DNA from: Actinomycetota bacterium
GTDB taxonomy: Bacteria > Actinomycetota > Acidimicrobiia > Acidimicrobiales > UBA8592
NCBI GenBank assembly: GCA_902565595.1
Contig: CACFFD010000008.1
Span: 1-50,057, forward strand
DNA length: 50,057 bases
Reading direction: 5' to 3'
Shown here: piece by piece, positions 1 through 8,699 of the stretch
How positions within the stretch are numbered: position 1 is the first letter of the stretch
Layout of the letters: each line of letters opens with the position of its first letter
Notes under the pieces: generated by a model
Told to the model about the DNA's origin: nothing
Databases searched by the model: none
What the model saw: only the letters and a program-made list of their open reading frames with translations
Position numbers and translations under genes: made by a program

Positions 1-213
1 TCGGCCATTGACATCTAGTATTCTTCCCCTAGGCGCCCTCTCAATAATTTCTTCTGTCGTGTTGTCTTGGACTCTTTCGATGAATTCAGTTTCTTTCAGA
101 ATTTGCAAATACCACAAACGCGCAACAAGCGGTATAAACAAAGAAATAGCTACCGCCCCCAAAATCCCTAATCGCAGTCTCCTTGAGCGATCGGATCCCC
201 TCAACCTATTCAT
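1..213 (-). CDS. mrdA: Penicillin-binding protein 2, N-terminal part (runs off the window)
   Basis: The first 71 codons of a minus-strand gene are present; the rest lies left of the window. The ATG at 213-211 opens a short basic cytoplasmic tail, one membrane segment (about residues 16-31, GILGAVAISLFIPLVA), then the RLWYLQI stretch and the APRGRILDVNG motif that marks the start of the pedestal domain in class B penicillin-binding proteins of the PBP2 type. These transpeptidases cross-link peptidoglycan during elongation with RodA and MreBCD. The gene follows mreD by 33 bases on the same strand, as in classic mreBCD-mrdA clusters, which supports PBP2 over the division protein FtsI. The catalytic domain cannot be checked here. 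Confidence 0.85.
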   Translation of the reverse strand, partial: MNRLRGSDRSRRLRLGILGAVAISLFIPLVARLWYLQILKETEFIERVQDNTTEEIIERAPRGRILDVNGR

Positions 214-246
214 TTCCTTGAAACCTACAAATCATTTCTAGCCTAG

Positions 247-762
247 TCATCGATCGAAACCTGCGGGATTAACTCGGCTAGCCCCAAATGCCCAAGCCAT
301 CATAAAGTGAATTGGGACCATTAAGAAACCAGTGTACAGACTCGCAATAACAAGTATTTTTCCAAAATTTCGATTGTACAAATTCGGCTCTGCTATGAGT
401 TCTCCAAATGTTACAAATAGAACAAGACCTATAGTGACCGCAGCGACAGATATTGTTATCCTAACTATCCATTCAGCTTCGTCTGACAGAAATGCTGATA
501 TCTGCCCTAGCAGGTATCCGATTATGGCATATGTTAATGCAGTTAGCCCCAATGGTGTTGCTAGGTAAAAGTCATAGAATAAACCACATGAGAATCCAAC
601 TATTGCACCTCCTGAAGGGCCGCCATACCAACCAGCAGCTATTGCGGCAGCTAGCATCACCTCAGGCATAACTCCAAAAAACCGTAAAGAGGAGAAAAGT
701 TCCAGCTGGAGCAACAGGAGCAACAGAAGAACGACACAGTTCCTTATGGCTGCTACGACCAT
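247..762 (-). CDS. mreD: Rod shape-determining protein MreD
   Basis: Integral membrane protein of the elongasome, thought to link MreC to MreB and the PBP2-RodA synthase. The 171 residues are almost entirely hydrophobic, with about five membrane segments. They open with MVVAAIRNCVVLLLLLLLQ and include the family-typical GPxGGAIVGFxCGLFYDF stretch and the PLGLTAL turn. A longer open frame reaches 858, but it would overlap the end of mreC by about 90 bases; the internal ATG at 762 leaves a 4-base gap after mreC and gives the normal family length, so I prefer it. Translation is probably coupled to mreC. Confidence 0.88.
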   Translation of the reverse strand: MVVAAIRNCVVLLLLLLLQLELFSSLRFFGVMPEVMLAAAIAAGWYGGPSGGAIVGFSCGLFYDFYLATPLGLTALTYAIIGYLLGQISAFLSDEAEWIVRITISVAAVTIGLVLFVTFGELIAEPNLYNRNFGKILVIASLYTGFLMVPIHFMMAWAFGASRVNPAGFDR

Positions 763-766
763 ATTC

Positions 767-1609
767 CTACTCCAGACTCGGAGGTAGATAAAGAACGACC
801 GTAACAAAATCGAGATTATCCATTTCGCCAGTTGGCTCAACAAGAAGCTCTTTTTCAAGATTCACTTCATCTGGAACGACTTCGACGACTGAACCTACAG
901 CAAAACCTTCTGGATATGGACTCCGGTCTAGTCCACTGGTGACCAAAATACTACCCACTTCTACTGGAGCAGATATTGGAATCCCGTCTATCACCCGCAT
1001 TGGCTGGTCAACACCATTACCGGTGAGGATACCGATTTCCTTTGTGCCGATAGCGAGAACCCCGATATTGACGGTGGGGTCAGTAATTAACCGAACACGC
1101 GAATCTCTAAGCCCAGGGTTTTCTATTCGGCCAATCAGTCCACCAGTGGAGATAACAGGCATACCTTCTCTTATGCCGCTTTGTGTGCCTTTGTTAATTT
1201 CAAGAACATAAGGATCAAAGTTTGACACTGAACCCGCTGTTACTTCTGCTACTACCGTCTCTTGCCCCCCAAGGCCCTGAAGCCCTAATTGCGTTCTGAG
1301 AGCCTCTAGATCATTGACTGCTTCTTCATTCGCTATTCGGTAACTCAGCAATTCATCCAGCTGTTTTCTTAAGACTGCGTTTTCACGCTCCAATTCATCT
1401 CCGTTGGATAGTGATTCCCATGCATTTCCGATTGGGGAAAATACAGTTCGAGCTAGAGATCTGAATGGTTGAACGATTACGATTCCGGCTTTTTTTAAGT
1501 TCCCTACTGGAGCATAACCTCTAGCATCCAATGAAATTAGTGTCACTGAGGTGAGAACAAGGAGGGCCAGTGTAAATCGAGAGCCACTATATCTTCGTGG
1601 CGCAGCCAT
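767..1609 (-). CDS. mreC: Rod shape-determining protein MreC
   Basis: Bitopic scaffold of the elongasome that activates PBP2. The 280 residues have the MreC layout: a basic N-terminus, one membrane anchor (about residues 11-30, FTLALLVLTSVTLISLDARG), a predicted coiled coil (about 70-110, rich in E, L and R), then the beta-barrel domain with the conserved segments SNFDPYVLEINKGTQSGI, GLIGRI, SRVRLITDP and VTSGLDRSPYPEGFAVG. It lies 18 bases after mreB and 4 before mreD, so all are probably one transcript. Start and length agree with the family. Confidence 0.93.
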   Translation of the reverse strand: MAAPRRYSGSRFTLALLVLTSVTLISLDARGYAPVGNLKKAGIVIVQPFRSLARTVFSPIGNAWESLSNGDELERENAVLRKQLDELLSYRIANEEAVNDLEALRTQLGLQGLGGQETVVAEVTAGSVSNFDPYVLEINKGTQSGIREGMPVISTGGLIGRIENPGLRDSRVRLITDPTVNIGVLAIGTKEIGILTGNGVDQPMRVIDGIPISAPVEVGSILVTSGLDRSPYPEGFAVGSVVEVVPDEVNLEKELLVEPTGEMDNLDFVTVVLYLPPSLE

Positions 1610-1627
1610 CTAACAACAACCTTAGGC

Positions 1628-2656
1628 CTAGACCTGAGACGAGGAGAAGAGAACCCCTTTGAGGGAGTCGAAAGACTCTAAGGATTTTCCAGAACCTAAT
1701 GCAACTGCGTGGAGAGGTTGAGGTGAGATGCAAACGGGCATCCCGGTCTCATGTGCTAAGCATTCCGGCATCCCATGCAACAGCGCTCCTCCACCAGCAA
1801 GCATAATTCCCTTCTCCATAATGTCAGCAGCAAGTTCTGGAGGAGTGACGTCTAAGGTCATTTTAACCGCATCTATAATCGCAGATAAAGGCTCAGCAAT
1901 TGCTTCGCGAATTTCAGAACTTGAAGTAACAATTGTCTTGGGCAATCCGGTTATTAGGTCACGGCCTCTCACTTCGGCATAGAGTTCTTCAGTCACCCAT
2001 GCACTTGCAAGTTTGATCTTCAGCTCTTCCGAAGTCCTGATACCGAGAGCCACACTGTATTCTTTCTTAATGAATTGCACAATAGAATTGTCTAGCTCAT
2101 CACCACCAACGCGAACAGACTTATTCGCTACTACACCACCTAAGGAGATAACTGCTACTTCAGTTGTGCCTCCCCCAATATCAACTATCATGTTCCCGCT
2201 AGGCTCTTGAACTTTCATCCCTGATCCAATTGCCGCTGCCATCGGCTCCTCAATGATGTAGGCCGGTTTGCGTGCGCCAGCAAATTCGGCTGCTTCTTGA
2301 ACGGCTCTCTGCTCAACGCCGGTTATCCCAGATGGCACACATATAACCATTCGGGGTTTCGCTAGCCTGCTTTGATGGACTTTTTCAATAAAATGTCGGA
2401 GCATCTGTTCGCACATATCAAAGTCCGCAATTACTCCGTCTCGCAAGGGGCGTGATGCTCTAATATGATCTGGTGTTCGGCCGATCATTCGCTTTGCGTC
2501 TGTTCCAACTGCGAGAGCGGATCCGTCTCTAATATCAATTGCCACCACAGATGGTTCGTTTAGGACAATTCCTTCTCCACGGACATAGACAAGCGTATTA
2601 GCGGTTCCCAAGTCAACTGCCATATCTCGACCCATAACTCCGAGTATTGAAGCCAT
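1628..2656 (-). CDS. mreB: Actin-like cell shape protein MreB
   Basis: Bacterial actin that forms membrane-associated filaments guiding lateral wall synthesis. The nucleotide-binding signatures are present in order: phosphate-1 loop DLGTANT (about residues 16-22), phosphate-2 IVDIGGGTTEVAVISLGG (about 158-175) and adenosine motif GIMLAGGGALLHG (about 284-296). The length of 342 is normal. The ATG at 2656 gives the MASILGVMGRDMAVDLG start seen in other actinobacterial MreB. An alternative ATG seven codons in (MGRDMA) has a better CGGAG ribosome site. It heads the mreBCD-mrdA run. Its presence suggests a rod or curved cell, although many Acidimicrobiia are poorly studied. Confidence 0.96.
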   Translation of the reverse strand: MASILGVMGRDMAVDLGTANTLVYVRGEGIVLNEPSVVAIDIRDGSALAVGTDAKRMIGRTPDHIRASRPLRDGVIADFDMCEQMLRHFIEKVHQSRLAKPRMVICVPSGITGVEQRAVQEAAEFAGARKPAYIIEEPMAAAIGSGMKVQEPSGNMIVDIGGGTTEVAVISLGGVVANKSVRVGGDELDNSIVQFIKKEYSVALGIRTSEELKIKLASAWVTEELYAEVRGRDLITGLPKTIVTSSSEIREAIAEPLSAIIDAVKMTLDVTPPELAADIMEKGIMLAGGGALLHGMPECLAHETGMPVCISPQPLHAVALGSGKSLESFDSLKGVLFSSSQV

Positions 2657-2792
2657 ATCATTTACCGTTCGTCTCTAGAATTCCTAATAATCAACTTAGA
2701 TTTTAAGCACACAGTCTCGTACTGTTAAATCTCCGCTTCTTCTAGTGTAGAAGGAGATAGTAAAAGTGCAATCCACCTATGTGAATTGACCA

Positions 2793-3194
2793 CTATTTAA
2801 AGAAGATTCCTATCTCCCTTTGAGCTGATTCCGCTGAATCTGAACCATGGACTAGATTTTCAGTAAACAATGCGCTGTAGTCTCCGCGTATCGTTCCGGG
2901 CTCAGCCTCGGCAGCATTTGTCGAGCCCATCATCTTTCTGACGATCTCCCAAGTATTATCAGGCCCCTCAATGACCATTGCCACAGATCTAGATCTACCA
3001 ATGAACGCTACGAGGTCATCATAAAAAGGTTTTCCAATGTGCTCTGCATAATGCAAGGCAGCTATGTCTGGGGTAATCACTAACATTTTCAATGAGGACA
3101 CAGTTAGACCTTTATCTTCGAATCTGGAAATGATTTTCCCTACAAGGCCTCTTTCAACTGCGTCAGGTTTGCATAGTACTAAAGTTTGATTCAT
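2793..3194 (-). CDS. ndk: Nucleoside diphosphate kinase
   Basis: Transfers the gamma phosphate between nucleoside triphosphates and diphosphates through a phosphohistidine, balancing NTP and dNTP pools in the cytoplasm. The 133-residue protein matches the usual bacterial length. It begins QTLVLCKPDAVERGLVGKII, contains the GPDNTWEIVRKMMGSTN nucleotide loop, and carries the catalytic histidine His116 within NLVHGSDS. It sits between folC and mreB, all on the minus strand, a common actinobacterial neighbourhood (folC-ndk-mreB). The 136-base gap before mreB may hold a separate promoter for the mre genes. Confidence 0.97.
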   Translation of the reverse strand: MNQTLVLCKPDAVERGLVGKIISRFEDKGLTVSSLKMLVITPDIAALHYAEHIGKPFYDDLVAFIGRSRSVAMVIEGPDNTWEIVRKMMGSTNAAEAEPGTIRGDYSALFTENLVHGSDSAESAQREIGIFFK

Positions 3195-3233
3195 AAGAAA
3201 GATTTTATCGTTTTATCAAGGCAACGAGTACCC

Positions 3234-4529
3234 TCACACATGCTTTGAGAAATAAGCATCCCTTAACGCTCCCACAACGTATAAAGATCCTGTGCCCATT
3301 ACTACGTCGTTTGGCTCAGATTGTGATATCGCTAGTTCAAGCGCTGCTTCTGGGTTACTTCGAACTACTACGTTGCTGGAAAATTTCTCTGCTGTAGCAG
3401 CTAAATCTCTTGCTGACATAGCTCTCGGTGTTGCTGCTTCTGTACATATGATGAATTGAGCATGATCTGCTTCCAGGCACTCAAGCATCCATTCAGCGTT
3501 CTTTTCTTCTGTCATCCCGACTATTAGGATCAAATTTCCTTCAAGAGGGAAACTTCTTTTAAGGGTTCGTGCTGCCGCTTCGGCCCCTGGAGGATTGTGG
3601 GCCCCATCTACAACCACAAGCGGATTGGAACCTAGAATTTCGAATCTGCCAATCATTCTGACATTCTCGAACCCGTTTTTTACAACATTATACGGTAATG
3701 GCGTTTCAAGAAATTGTTCAGCCGCCGACAATGCTATTGCGGCATTGATCCCCTGGTGCTCTCCGTGTAGAGGAAGGTAGATGTCTTCGTATTTTTGTGA
3801 CTGAGAAACAAGTGTCAAAAGTCTTCCACCCACAGCTAGTTCATTCGAAAGCACTGAAAAATCTTGGCCTTGGCGGAAGATCTTTCTTGGTTCCTCCTCT
3901 ACAAATATTTCATCCAGATCATCGTCTACTTCGCCTAAGCAAAGAACTCCATCTTTACGGATAATTCCGGCTTTTTCTCGCGCTATTTTTTCTCTCCACC
4001 CTTCCGCCCCATCTGTATGGTCATAATCGATATTAGTTATGACGGATACGCGTGGATTACCTATATTCGTAGCATCAAACCGACCCAGCATACCTACTTC
4101 AATCACCGCAACGTCAACTGCTGCATCTGCGAAAGACCTAAAGGCAACTGCTGTTACTAATTCGAACCAGCTTGGGCTGAAATCAAGATGTCGCTCTGCG
4201 AGTGATAATACTGCAACATTTTCTGCAAAGTCTTCTTCGCGTATAGGCTCTCCGTTGATGTGGATCCGTTCGGTAATTGACGTCACATGGGGAGAACTGT
4301 ATAGGCCAACTGATAGCCCCAAAGCACTTAGGAGCTCAGCAACCATGGTCGCAGTCGAACCCTTTCCGTTTGTTCCGGTTATATGAATAGTTGGAAAATC
4401 TTCGTGTGGATTTCCGATTGCTTCGAGGAGAGCTCTCATCTGACTCAAAGAGAGTCCATCAATTTTTTCTAGAGTTAACCTTCTGTTGATATGCAAATCG
4501 AGGTATTCGAGTGCTTCATTTATAAGCAT
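3234..4529 (-). CDS. folC: Bifunctional folylpolyglutamate / dihydrofolate synthase
   Basis: Mur-ligase-family enzyme that adds glutamate to dihydropteroate and to reduced folates, using ATP. Visible motifs are the P-loop ITGTNGKGSTATM (about residues 50-62), the SSPHV segment, the central VITNIDYDHTDGAEGWREKI and the C-terminal VVDGAHNPPGAEA. The 431 residues equal the normal FolC length. The folate product feeds one-carbon chemistry used by MetF and MetH, encoded about 31 kb away in this window. It starts 17 bases after the end of clpX on the same strand and may be co-transcribed with it. Confidence 0.95.
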   Translation of the reverse strand: MLINEALEYLDLHINRRLTLEKIDGLSLSQMRALLEAIGNPHEDFPTIHITGTNGKGSTATMVAELLSALGLSVGLYSSPHVTSITERIHINGEPIREEDFAENVAVLSLAERHLDFSPSWFELVTAVAFRSFADAAVDVAVIEVGMLGRFDATNIGNPRVSVITNIDYDHTDGAEGWREKIAREKAGIIRKDGVLCLGEVDDDLDEIFVEEEPRKIFRQGQDFSVLSNELAVGGRLLTLVSQSQKYEDIYLPLHGEHQGINAAIALSAAEQFLETPLPYNVVKNGFENVRMIGRFEILGSNPLVVVDGAHNPPGAEAAARTLKRSFPLEGNLILIVGMTEEKNAEWMLECLEADHAQFIICTEAATPRAMSARDLAATAEKFSSNVVVRSNPEAALELAISQSEPNDVVMGTGSLYVVGALRDAYFSKHV

Positions 4530-4546
4530 TTTGGTAATGTATCGCT

Positions 4547-5803
4547 CTATGAGGCGGCTAAGCCACTCTCCCCTCGAAGGATTAGCTCTGGTTGCATCTT
4601 CTTTCGAACGACGTCCTCATTAATTACACAAGTCAGAACGTCGTCACGACTTGGAAGTTCATACATTACCTCTAGAAGGACATCCTCTAAAATCGATCGA
4701 AGACCTCGAGCTCCAGTCTGGCGTTCCAAAGCTAATTCAGCGACTGCATCTAAAGCTGCTTCTGTAAATTCTAAGTCAACATTTTCAAAGCCGAAATACT
4801 TTTTGTACTGTTTGAGAAGGGCATTTTTAGGTTCCGTCAATATTTGTACGAGAGCATCTGTTTCAAGATTTCCTACCGCTCCTACAACAGGCAGTCGTCC
4901 GATAAATTCAGGTATTAAGCCATATTTTACAAGGTCCTCGGGTTGGACCTCCGAATACAGAGCTGTAAGGTCTTTCTCGGATGTCTGTCGAAGGTCAGCA
5001 GCGAATCCGACGCCGGTATTTCCAATTCTTTCTTCAATGACATCATCAAGGCCGGCAAATGCTCCTCCGCAGATAAACAAAATATTTCGTGTGTCGATCT
5101 GAAGAAACTCTTGGTGGGGATGTTTGCGCCCACCTTGTGGCGGCACTGACGCCAAGGTACCCTCCAGTATCTTTAGCAAGGCTTGCTGCACGCCTTCACC
5201 CGAAACGTCACGGGTTATTGACGGATTCTCACTTTTGCGGGCAACTTTATCTATTTCATCAATATAGATAATGCCCATTTCTGCTTTCTTAATGTCTAAA
5301 TCAGCTGCCTGAATAAGTTTCAAGAGAATGTTCTCTACGTCCTCACCTACATATCCAGCTTCCGTTAGAGCTGTAGCATCTGCTATCGCAAAGGGAACAT
5401 TTAACATGCGTGCTAGCGTTTCAGCCATAAGAGTTTTCCCGCAGCCGGTAGGCCCTATGAGCAGAATATTGCTTTTGGAGAGTTCCACATCATCTTCTTT
5501 GCTCTCTCCCACTTGGACTCTTTTGTAATGATTGTAAACAGCAACTGAAAGTATTCTTTTTGCTTGTTCTTGCCCAACAATGTAGTCATCGAGAAACTTG
5601 TTTATTTCATTTGGTTTCGGTAGTTCTTCGAATCCCAATTCGACGGGTGATGCAAGCTCTTCGTCGATAATTTCATTACAGAGGTCGATACATTCATCAC
5701 AAATATAAACGCCTGGACCTGCTATTAATTTTTTAACTTGCTTCTGAGATTTACCGCAGAAGGAGCATTTGAGGAGCTCTCCGCCTTCGCCGAATTTCGC
5801 CAT
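4547..5803 (-). CDS. clpX: ATP-dependent Clp protease ATPase subunit ClpX
   Basis: AAA+ unfoldase that feeds substrates into ClpP. In order: N-terminal C4 zinc finger (CSFCGKSQ and CDECIDLC, residues 14-42), Walker A GPTGCGKT (about 117-124), pore-1 loop GYVGEDVE, Walker [10 protein letters not shown], the [15 protein letters not shown] segment, sensor region and the ClpP-docking loop. That loop reads VGF here (within [12 protein letters not shown]) rather than IGF, close to the LGF of mycobacterial ClpX. The length of 418 is normal. It starts 10 bases after clpP, so one operon tig-clpP-clpX is likely. The docking partner next door lacks its serine nucleophile, so a second ClpP elsewhere is expected. 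Confidence 0.97.
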   Translation of the reverse strand: MAKFGEGGELLKCSFCGKSQKQVKKLIAGPGVYICDECIDLCNEIIDEELASPVELGFEELPKPNEINKFLDDYIVGQEQAKRILSVAVYNHYKRVQVGESKEDDVELSKSNILLIGPTGCGKTLMAETLARMLNVPFAIADATALTEAGYVGEDVENILLKLIQAADLDIKKAEMGIIYIDEIDKVARKSENPSITRDVSGEGVQQALLKILEGTLASVPPQGGRKHPHQEFLQIDTRNILFICGGAFAGLDDVIEERIGNTGVGFAADLRQTSEKDLTALYSEVQPEDLVKYGLIPEFIGRLPVVGAVGNLETDALVQILTEPKNALLKQYKKYFGFENVDLEFTEAALDAVAELALERQTGARGLRSILEDVLLEVMYELPSRDDVLTCVINEDVVRKKMQPELILRGESGLAAS

Positions 5804-5813
5804 TATTTCCCCC

Positions 5814-6482
5814 TTAACTAGTTTCTACAGCAGTTATTGGACCACTGTTATCTACTTCACCTCGGGATTCGATTACTTCGTCAATGATTCCATATTCTTT
5901 TGCTTCGTACGCGTCCATTATATTGTCACGGTCTGTGTCAGCTTGTATTTTTTCTATCGTTTGACCTGTGTGGGCTGCTAAGACTTCTTCAAGTTGGTTT
6001 TTGAGTCGCTGTACTTCTCTTGATGCGATTTCCAAGTCCGAGACTTGGCCTTGTGCACCTGCATAGGGTTGATGGATTAGAATTCGTGAATGAGGTAACG
6101 CTAGCCGTTTTCCAGGCGTGCCAGCAGCAAGCAGAACTGCTGCAGCGGCGACTGCTTGCCCGTAACAAATTGTTGCAATCTCTGGCTTGATGTATGACAT
6201 TGTGTCATATATGGCGAAGACCGAGTTTATGTTTCCACCTGGAGAGTTAATATACAAGCTGACATCTTTGTCAGGGTTCTCTGACTCCAAATGGAGTAGC
6301 TGGGCGCATACGAGATTTGCAATTCCGTCATCAATGGGGGTTCCGATAAAGATAATGTTCTCTTTTAATAGTTTCGAGTAGAGGTCATAGCCTCGCTCTC
6401 CACGATTTGTTTGCTCCACGACGGTGGGGACAAGATAGCTGTTGGGGGCGTTACTCACTTGGTGCTTCTTCCTCGGTGTCAT
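5814..6482 (-). CDS. ClpP2-like subunit lacking the catalytic serine
   Basis: Clp protease family protein of 222 residues, closest in pattern to actinobacterial ClpP2 (for example INSPGG, TPGKR, DLEIAS and DTDRD segments). ClpP subunits form a two-ring chamber that degrades proteins handed over by ClpX. The active-site stretch that normally reads GQAAS(A/M)A reads GQAVAAAA here: residue 112, in the nucleophile position, is Ala (codon GCC, 6149-6147). The other two triad residues, His137 in IHQP and Asp186 in DTDRD, are kept at the standard spacing of 49. So the fold looks intact but the subunit should not cleave peptides alone, like ClpR of cyanobacteria and plastids. The ATG at 6482 overlaps tig by 32 bases with an AGGAG site upstream; a GTG at 6458 with GAGGAAG is an equally good start. 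Confidence 0.9.
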   Translation of the reverse strand: MTPRKKHQVSNAPNSYLVPTVVEQTNRGERGYDLYSKLLKENIIFIGTPIDDGIANLVCAQLLHLESENPDKDVSLYINSPGGNINSVFAIYDTMSYIKPEIATICYGQAVAAAAVLLAAGTPGKRLALPHSRILIHQPYAGAQGQVSDLEIASREVQRLKNQLEEVLAAHTGQTIEKIQADTDRDNIMDAYEAKEYGIIDEVIESRGEVDNSGPITAVETS

Positions 6483-7893
6483 TACTGGTTGACTCCTGTT
6501 CTATATTTTCGCTCATATTCTCTTCTTTGTCTTGGTTCTCTGGAAAAAGAAATGTTTCTCGTTCGACTGGAGTTCCCTCCGGGTCAACAATTTCAACGTT
6601 TTGTTGAAGATATTTCATAGCTTTTTGCTTTAATAAGTCAGCTTTAAGGGTTAGTAGTTGCCCATTTTCTTGGAAGATTTCCAAAAGTTGTTCTTCTCCC
6701 TGATTGAAGTGCTCTGCAAGGTCACTTATCTCTTTATCTATATCCACCTGTTCAATCGAGATACCTTCAGCTTCAGCAACAGCTCGAAGGGCGAGATCAA
6801 TTTTTACGACTTTTGCGGCAGGGTCTTTCATGTTTTCTGCCAAAGTTTCTATGTCTTGCCCCGTTGCTTCTAGAAATTGTTCGAATTGCATGCCCTGCTG
6901 CGCCATTCTCATTGCCATATCTTGAAGTTGTTGTTGAATTTGTTCTTGTATGAGAATTTCTGGGGGGTCTTCATCAACAAGATCAGCGAGTTCCGACCCG
7001 ATCTGTTCAATGAGTAGATTTGAGGCTTGATTTTTTTTCGTGTCCTCGATTCTGTTCTTTGTGTCAGCGGTTAGAAGGTCTACCGTTTCAAATTCTGTCA
7101 TTTCAGCAACAAACTCGTCAGTGAGTTCAGGAAGTTTCTTCTCTTCTACTTTCTTGATCAGGGCACGAAAAGATAGAACCGAGCCTTCCTCATTAGGGTG
7201 GTCGCCTTCGAATTCTACGATTTCTCCGACTTTTGCACCTTGCAAATTCTCATCAATGGACTCGATGATAAATCCTGACCCTATCTCGTATGTGAAATCA
7301 TCTGCGGTCAAACTTTCTTCTGGTGTCCCATCTTGGGATCCAGAAAGGTCCATAGTAATAAAATCACCAGAAATAGCGGAACGGCCAACTTCTTCTCGTT
7401 CGGATGCCTGCTCTCGTAGGCTATCGATTTGAATAGCTACTTCTTCGTCAGTGGCTTCCAGCGGTTGAATTGTGACTGTCAGGTCTTTGTAGCCCTTGAC
7501 TTCGACAGATGGCCTAATCTCTACGGTAGCTTCGAAAGTAAGAGGGCCGGATTCCTCACCTTGGGTAATGGTAACTTCTGGTTGAGCTATAGCATCTACT
7601 TCGTGACTAATGACAGCGCTTCGATAGTTTGCCCCGATTAGTTCATTCAAAGCTTCACTTCGTGCATAATCTTGTCCGAACTTTGCCTCGAGTACTTTCC
7701 GAGGAACGCGACCTGGTCGAAAACCTGGGAGGCTTACATCTTTCGATATTTTTTTGAACGCTAAGTCAATGGCCTTATCGACCTCAGATTCGTCGACCTC
7801 AACCACTATCTTTACTTTGTTGTCTTCGAGTTGATCTACAGAACTTGCCACAGGCCGAAAGTCTACCGGTGAAGAACGCTCTCCCCTACTCAT
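6451..7893 (-). CDS. tig: Trigger factor (ribosome-associated chaperone, peptidyl-prolyl isomerase)
   Basis: Binds ribosomal protein L23 at the exit tunnel and shields nascent chains. The ribosome-docking signature is plain: [19 protein letters not shown] (about residues 53-71). It is followed by the FKBP-like domain (about 170-260, with [14 protein letters not shown]) and a long helical C-terminal domain. The tail is acidic and disordered ([20 protein letters not shown]). The open frame begins with TTG at 7899; the ATG at 7893 is a likelier start, though family members usually begin close to the [10 protein letters not shown] segment, so the true start may be further inside. The gene leads the tig-clpP-clpX set and overlaps clpP. 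Confidence 0.93.
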   Translation of the reverse strand: MSRGERSSPVDFRPVASSVDQLEDNKVKIVVEVDESEVDKAIDLAFKKISKDVSLPGFRPGRVPRKVLEAKFGQDYARSEALNELIGANYRSAVISHEVDAIAQPEVTITQGEESGPLTFEATVEIRPSVEVKGYKDLTVTIQPLEATDEEVAIQIDSLREQASEREEVGRSAISGDFITMDLSGSQDGTPEESLTADDFTYEIGSGFIIESIDENLQGAKVGEIVEFEGDHPNEEGSVLSFRALIKKVEEKKLPELTDEFVAEMTEFETVDLLTADTKNRIEDTKKNQASNLLIEQIGSELADLVDEDPPEILIQEQIQQQLQDMAMRMAQQGMQFEQFLEATGQDIETLAENMKDPAAKVVKIDLALRAVAEAEGISIEQVDIDKEISDLAEHFNQGEEQLLEIFQENGQLLTLKADLLKQKAMKYLQQNVEIVDPEGTPVERETFLFPENQDKEENMSENIEQESTSNDTEEEAPSE

Positions 7894-7954
7894 TATCAAT
7901 TCTAGTTTTCTGGAAGCTGTATTTTTAGCAATGTTCGTGTACTATTTGGAGTCT

Positions 7955-8026
7955 GCGGGTGTAGTTCAACGGCTAGAACCTCAGCCTTCCAAGCTGATGA
8001 TGGGAGTTCGATTCTCCTCACCCGCT
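7955..8026 (+). tRNA. tRNA-Gly (anticodon TCC)
   Basis: A cloverleaf can be folded: acceptor GCGGGTG pairs with CACCCGC, the anticodon loop is CTTCCAA (TCC), and the T-loop is TTCGATT flanked by GGGAG/CTCCT. The CCA end is not encoded. It lies alone between the divergent tig and the uridine-kinase gene. Confidence 0.95.
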
Positions 8027-8090
8027 CGTCTTGTCGCCGTTATATAGACTGAAGCTAGGTCTTTGTTTTTCATGCAAGTAAACTTTTATC

Positions 8091-8699
8091 GTGTTATCTA
8101 AATTTGTGGGGATCGCTGGAGGGAGTTGCTCGGGGAAAACGACTATTGTCGATACCCTTGTAGAAACTTTCGAAGGGACTGTTTCGACAGTGGCGTTTGA
8201 TAGCTACTACCGTGATCAAAGTCACATGGCTTTAGGTGAACGTGCTCAAGTGAACTACGATCATCCTGATTCCCTTGACGTTGAGTTGTTCGTAAGTGAT
8301 TTACGTTCTCTTCGGAATGGGGAAACTATCGATACACCTGTCTATGACATGTCTACTCACACTAGAAGTTCAAAGTCCCGAATTGTTGCCCCTTCTGATT
8401 TGGTTGTTTTGGACGGGATTCTTCTGCTAGCTTTTTCTGAGATTACGGACCTATTGGATTTAGCTGTTTTCATTGAAGCTTCAGAGGATGTTCGATTTTC
8501 TAGACGCATTCCACGTGACGTGCAAGAGCGAGGGAGGACAGCAGAACAATCGAGCGCTCAGTTCAAAAATACAGTGCAGCCTATGCATGATGAATATGTC
8601 GCCCCTTCAATTAGGCATGCTGACCTTGTGATTGATGGAGAGCAAAGCCCGCAGCGTTCCCTATCTGAGATTATGTCTGCTCTTTATTCATCGGATTGA
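8091..8699 (+). CDS. udk: Uridine kinase-like P-loop kinase
   Basis: Phosphorylates uridine or cytidine to the monophosphate in pyrimidine salvage. The P-loop GIAGGSCSGKTT is at residues 7-18, followed by the substrate segment FDSYYRD and the DHPDSLD motif typical of uridine kinases. YDMSTHTR, VVLDGILLL and FIEASEDVRFSRRIPRDVQERGR (the lid) follow in normal order. The 202 residues match the family. The start is GTG at 8091, because no ATG lies between it and the tRNA in frame. The last 16 bases overlap the convergent acyltransferase gene. Related P-loop kinases such as phosphoribulokinase are less likely at this length. Confidence 0.88.
   Translation: MLSKFVGIAGGSCSGKTTIVDTLVETFEGTVSTVAFDSYYRDQSHMALGERAQVNYDHPDSLDVELFVSDLRSLRNGETIDTPVYDMSTHTRSSKSRIVAPSDLVVLDGILLLAFSEITDLLDLAVFIEASEDVRFSRRIPRDVQERGRTAEQSSAQFKNTVQPMHDEYVAPSIRHADLVIDGEQSPQRSLSEIMSALYSSD

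Noticed and set aside
247-858. Longer MreD starting at 858
   Set aside because: Would overlap mreC by about 90 bases and add 32 residues not typical of the family; the ATG at 762 is preferred.
4491-5102. Long plus-strand open frame opposite clpX
   Set aside because: Antisense shadow of clpX and folC, low-complexity Ser/Arg product, no ribosome site or family motif.
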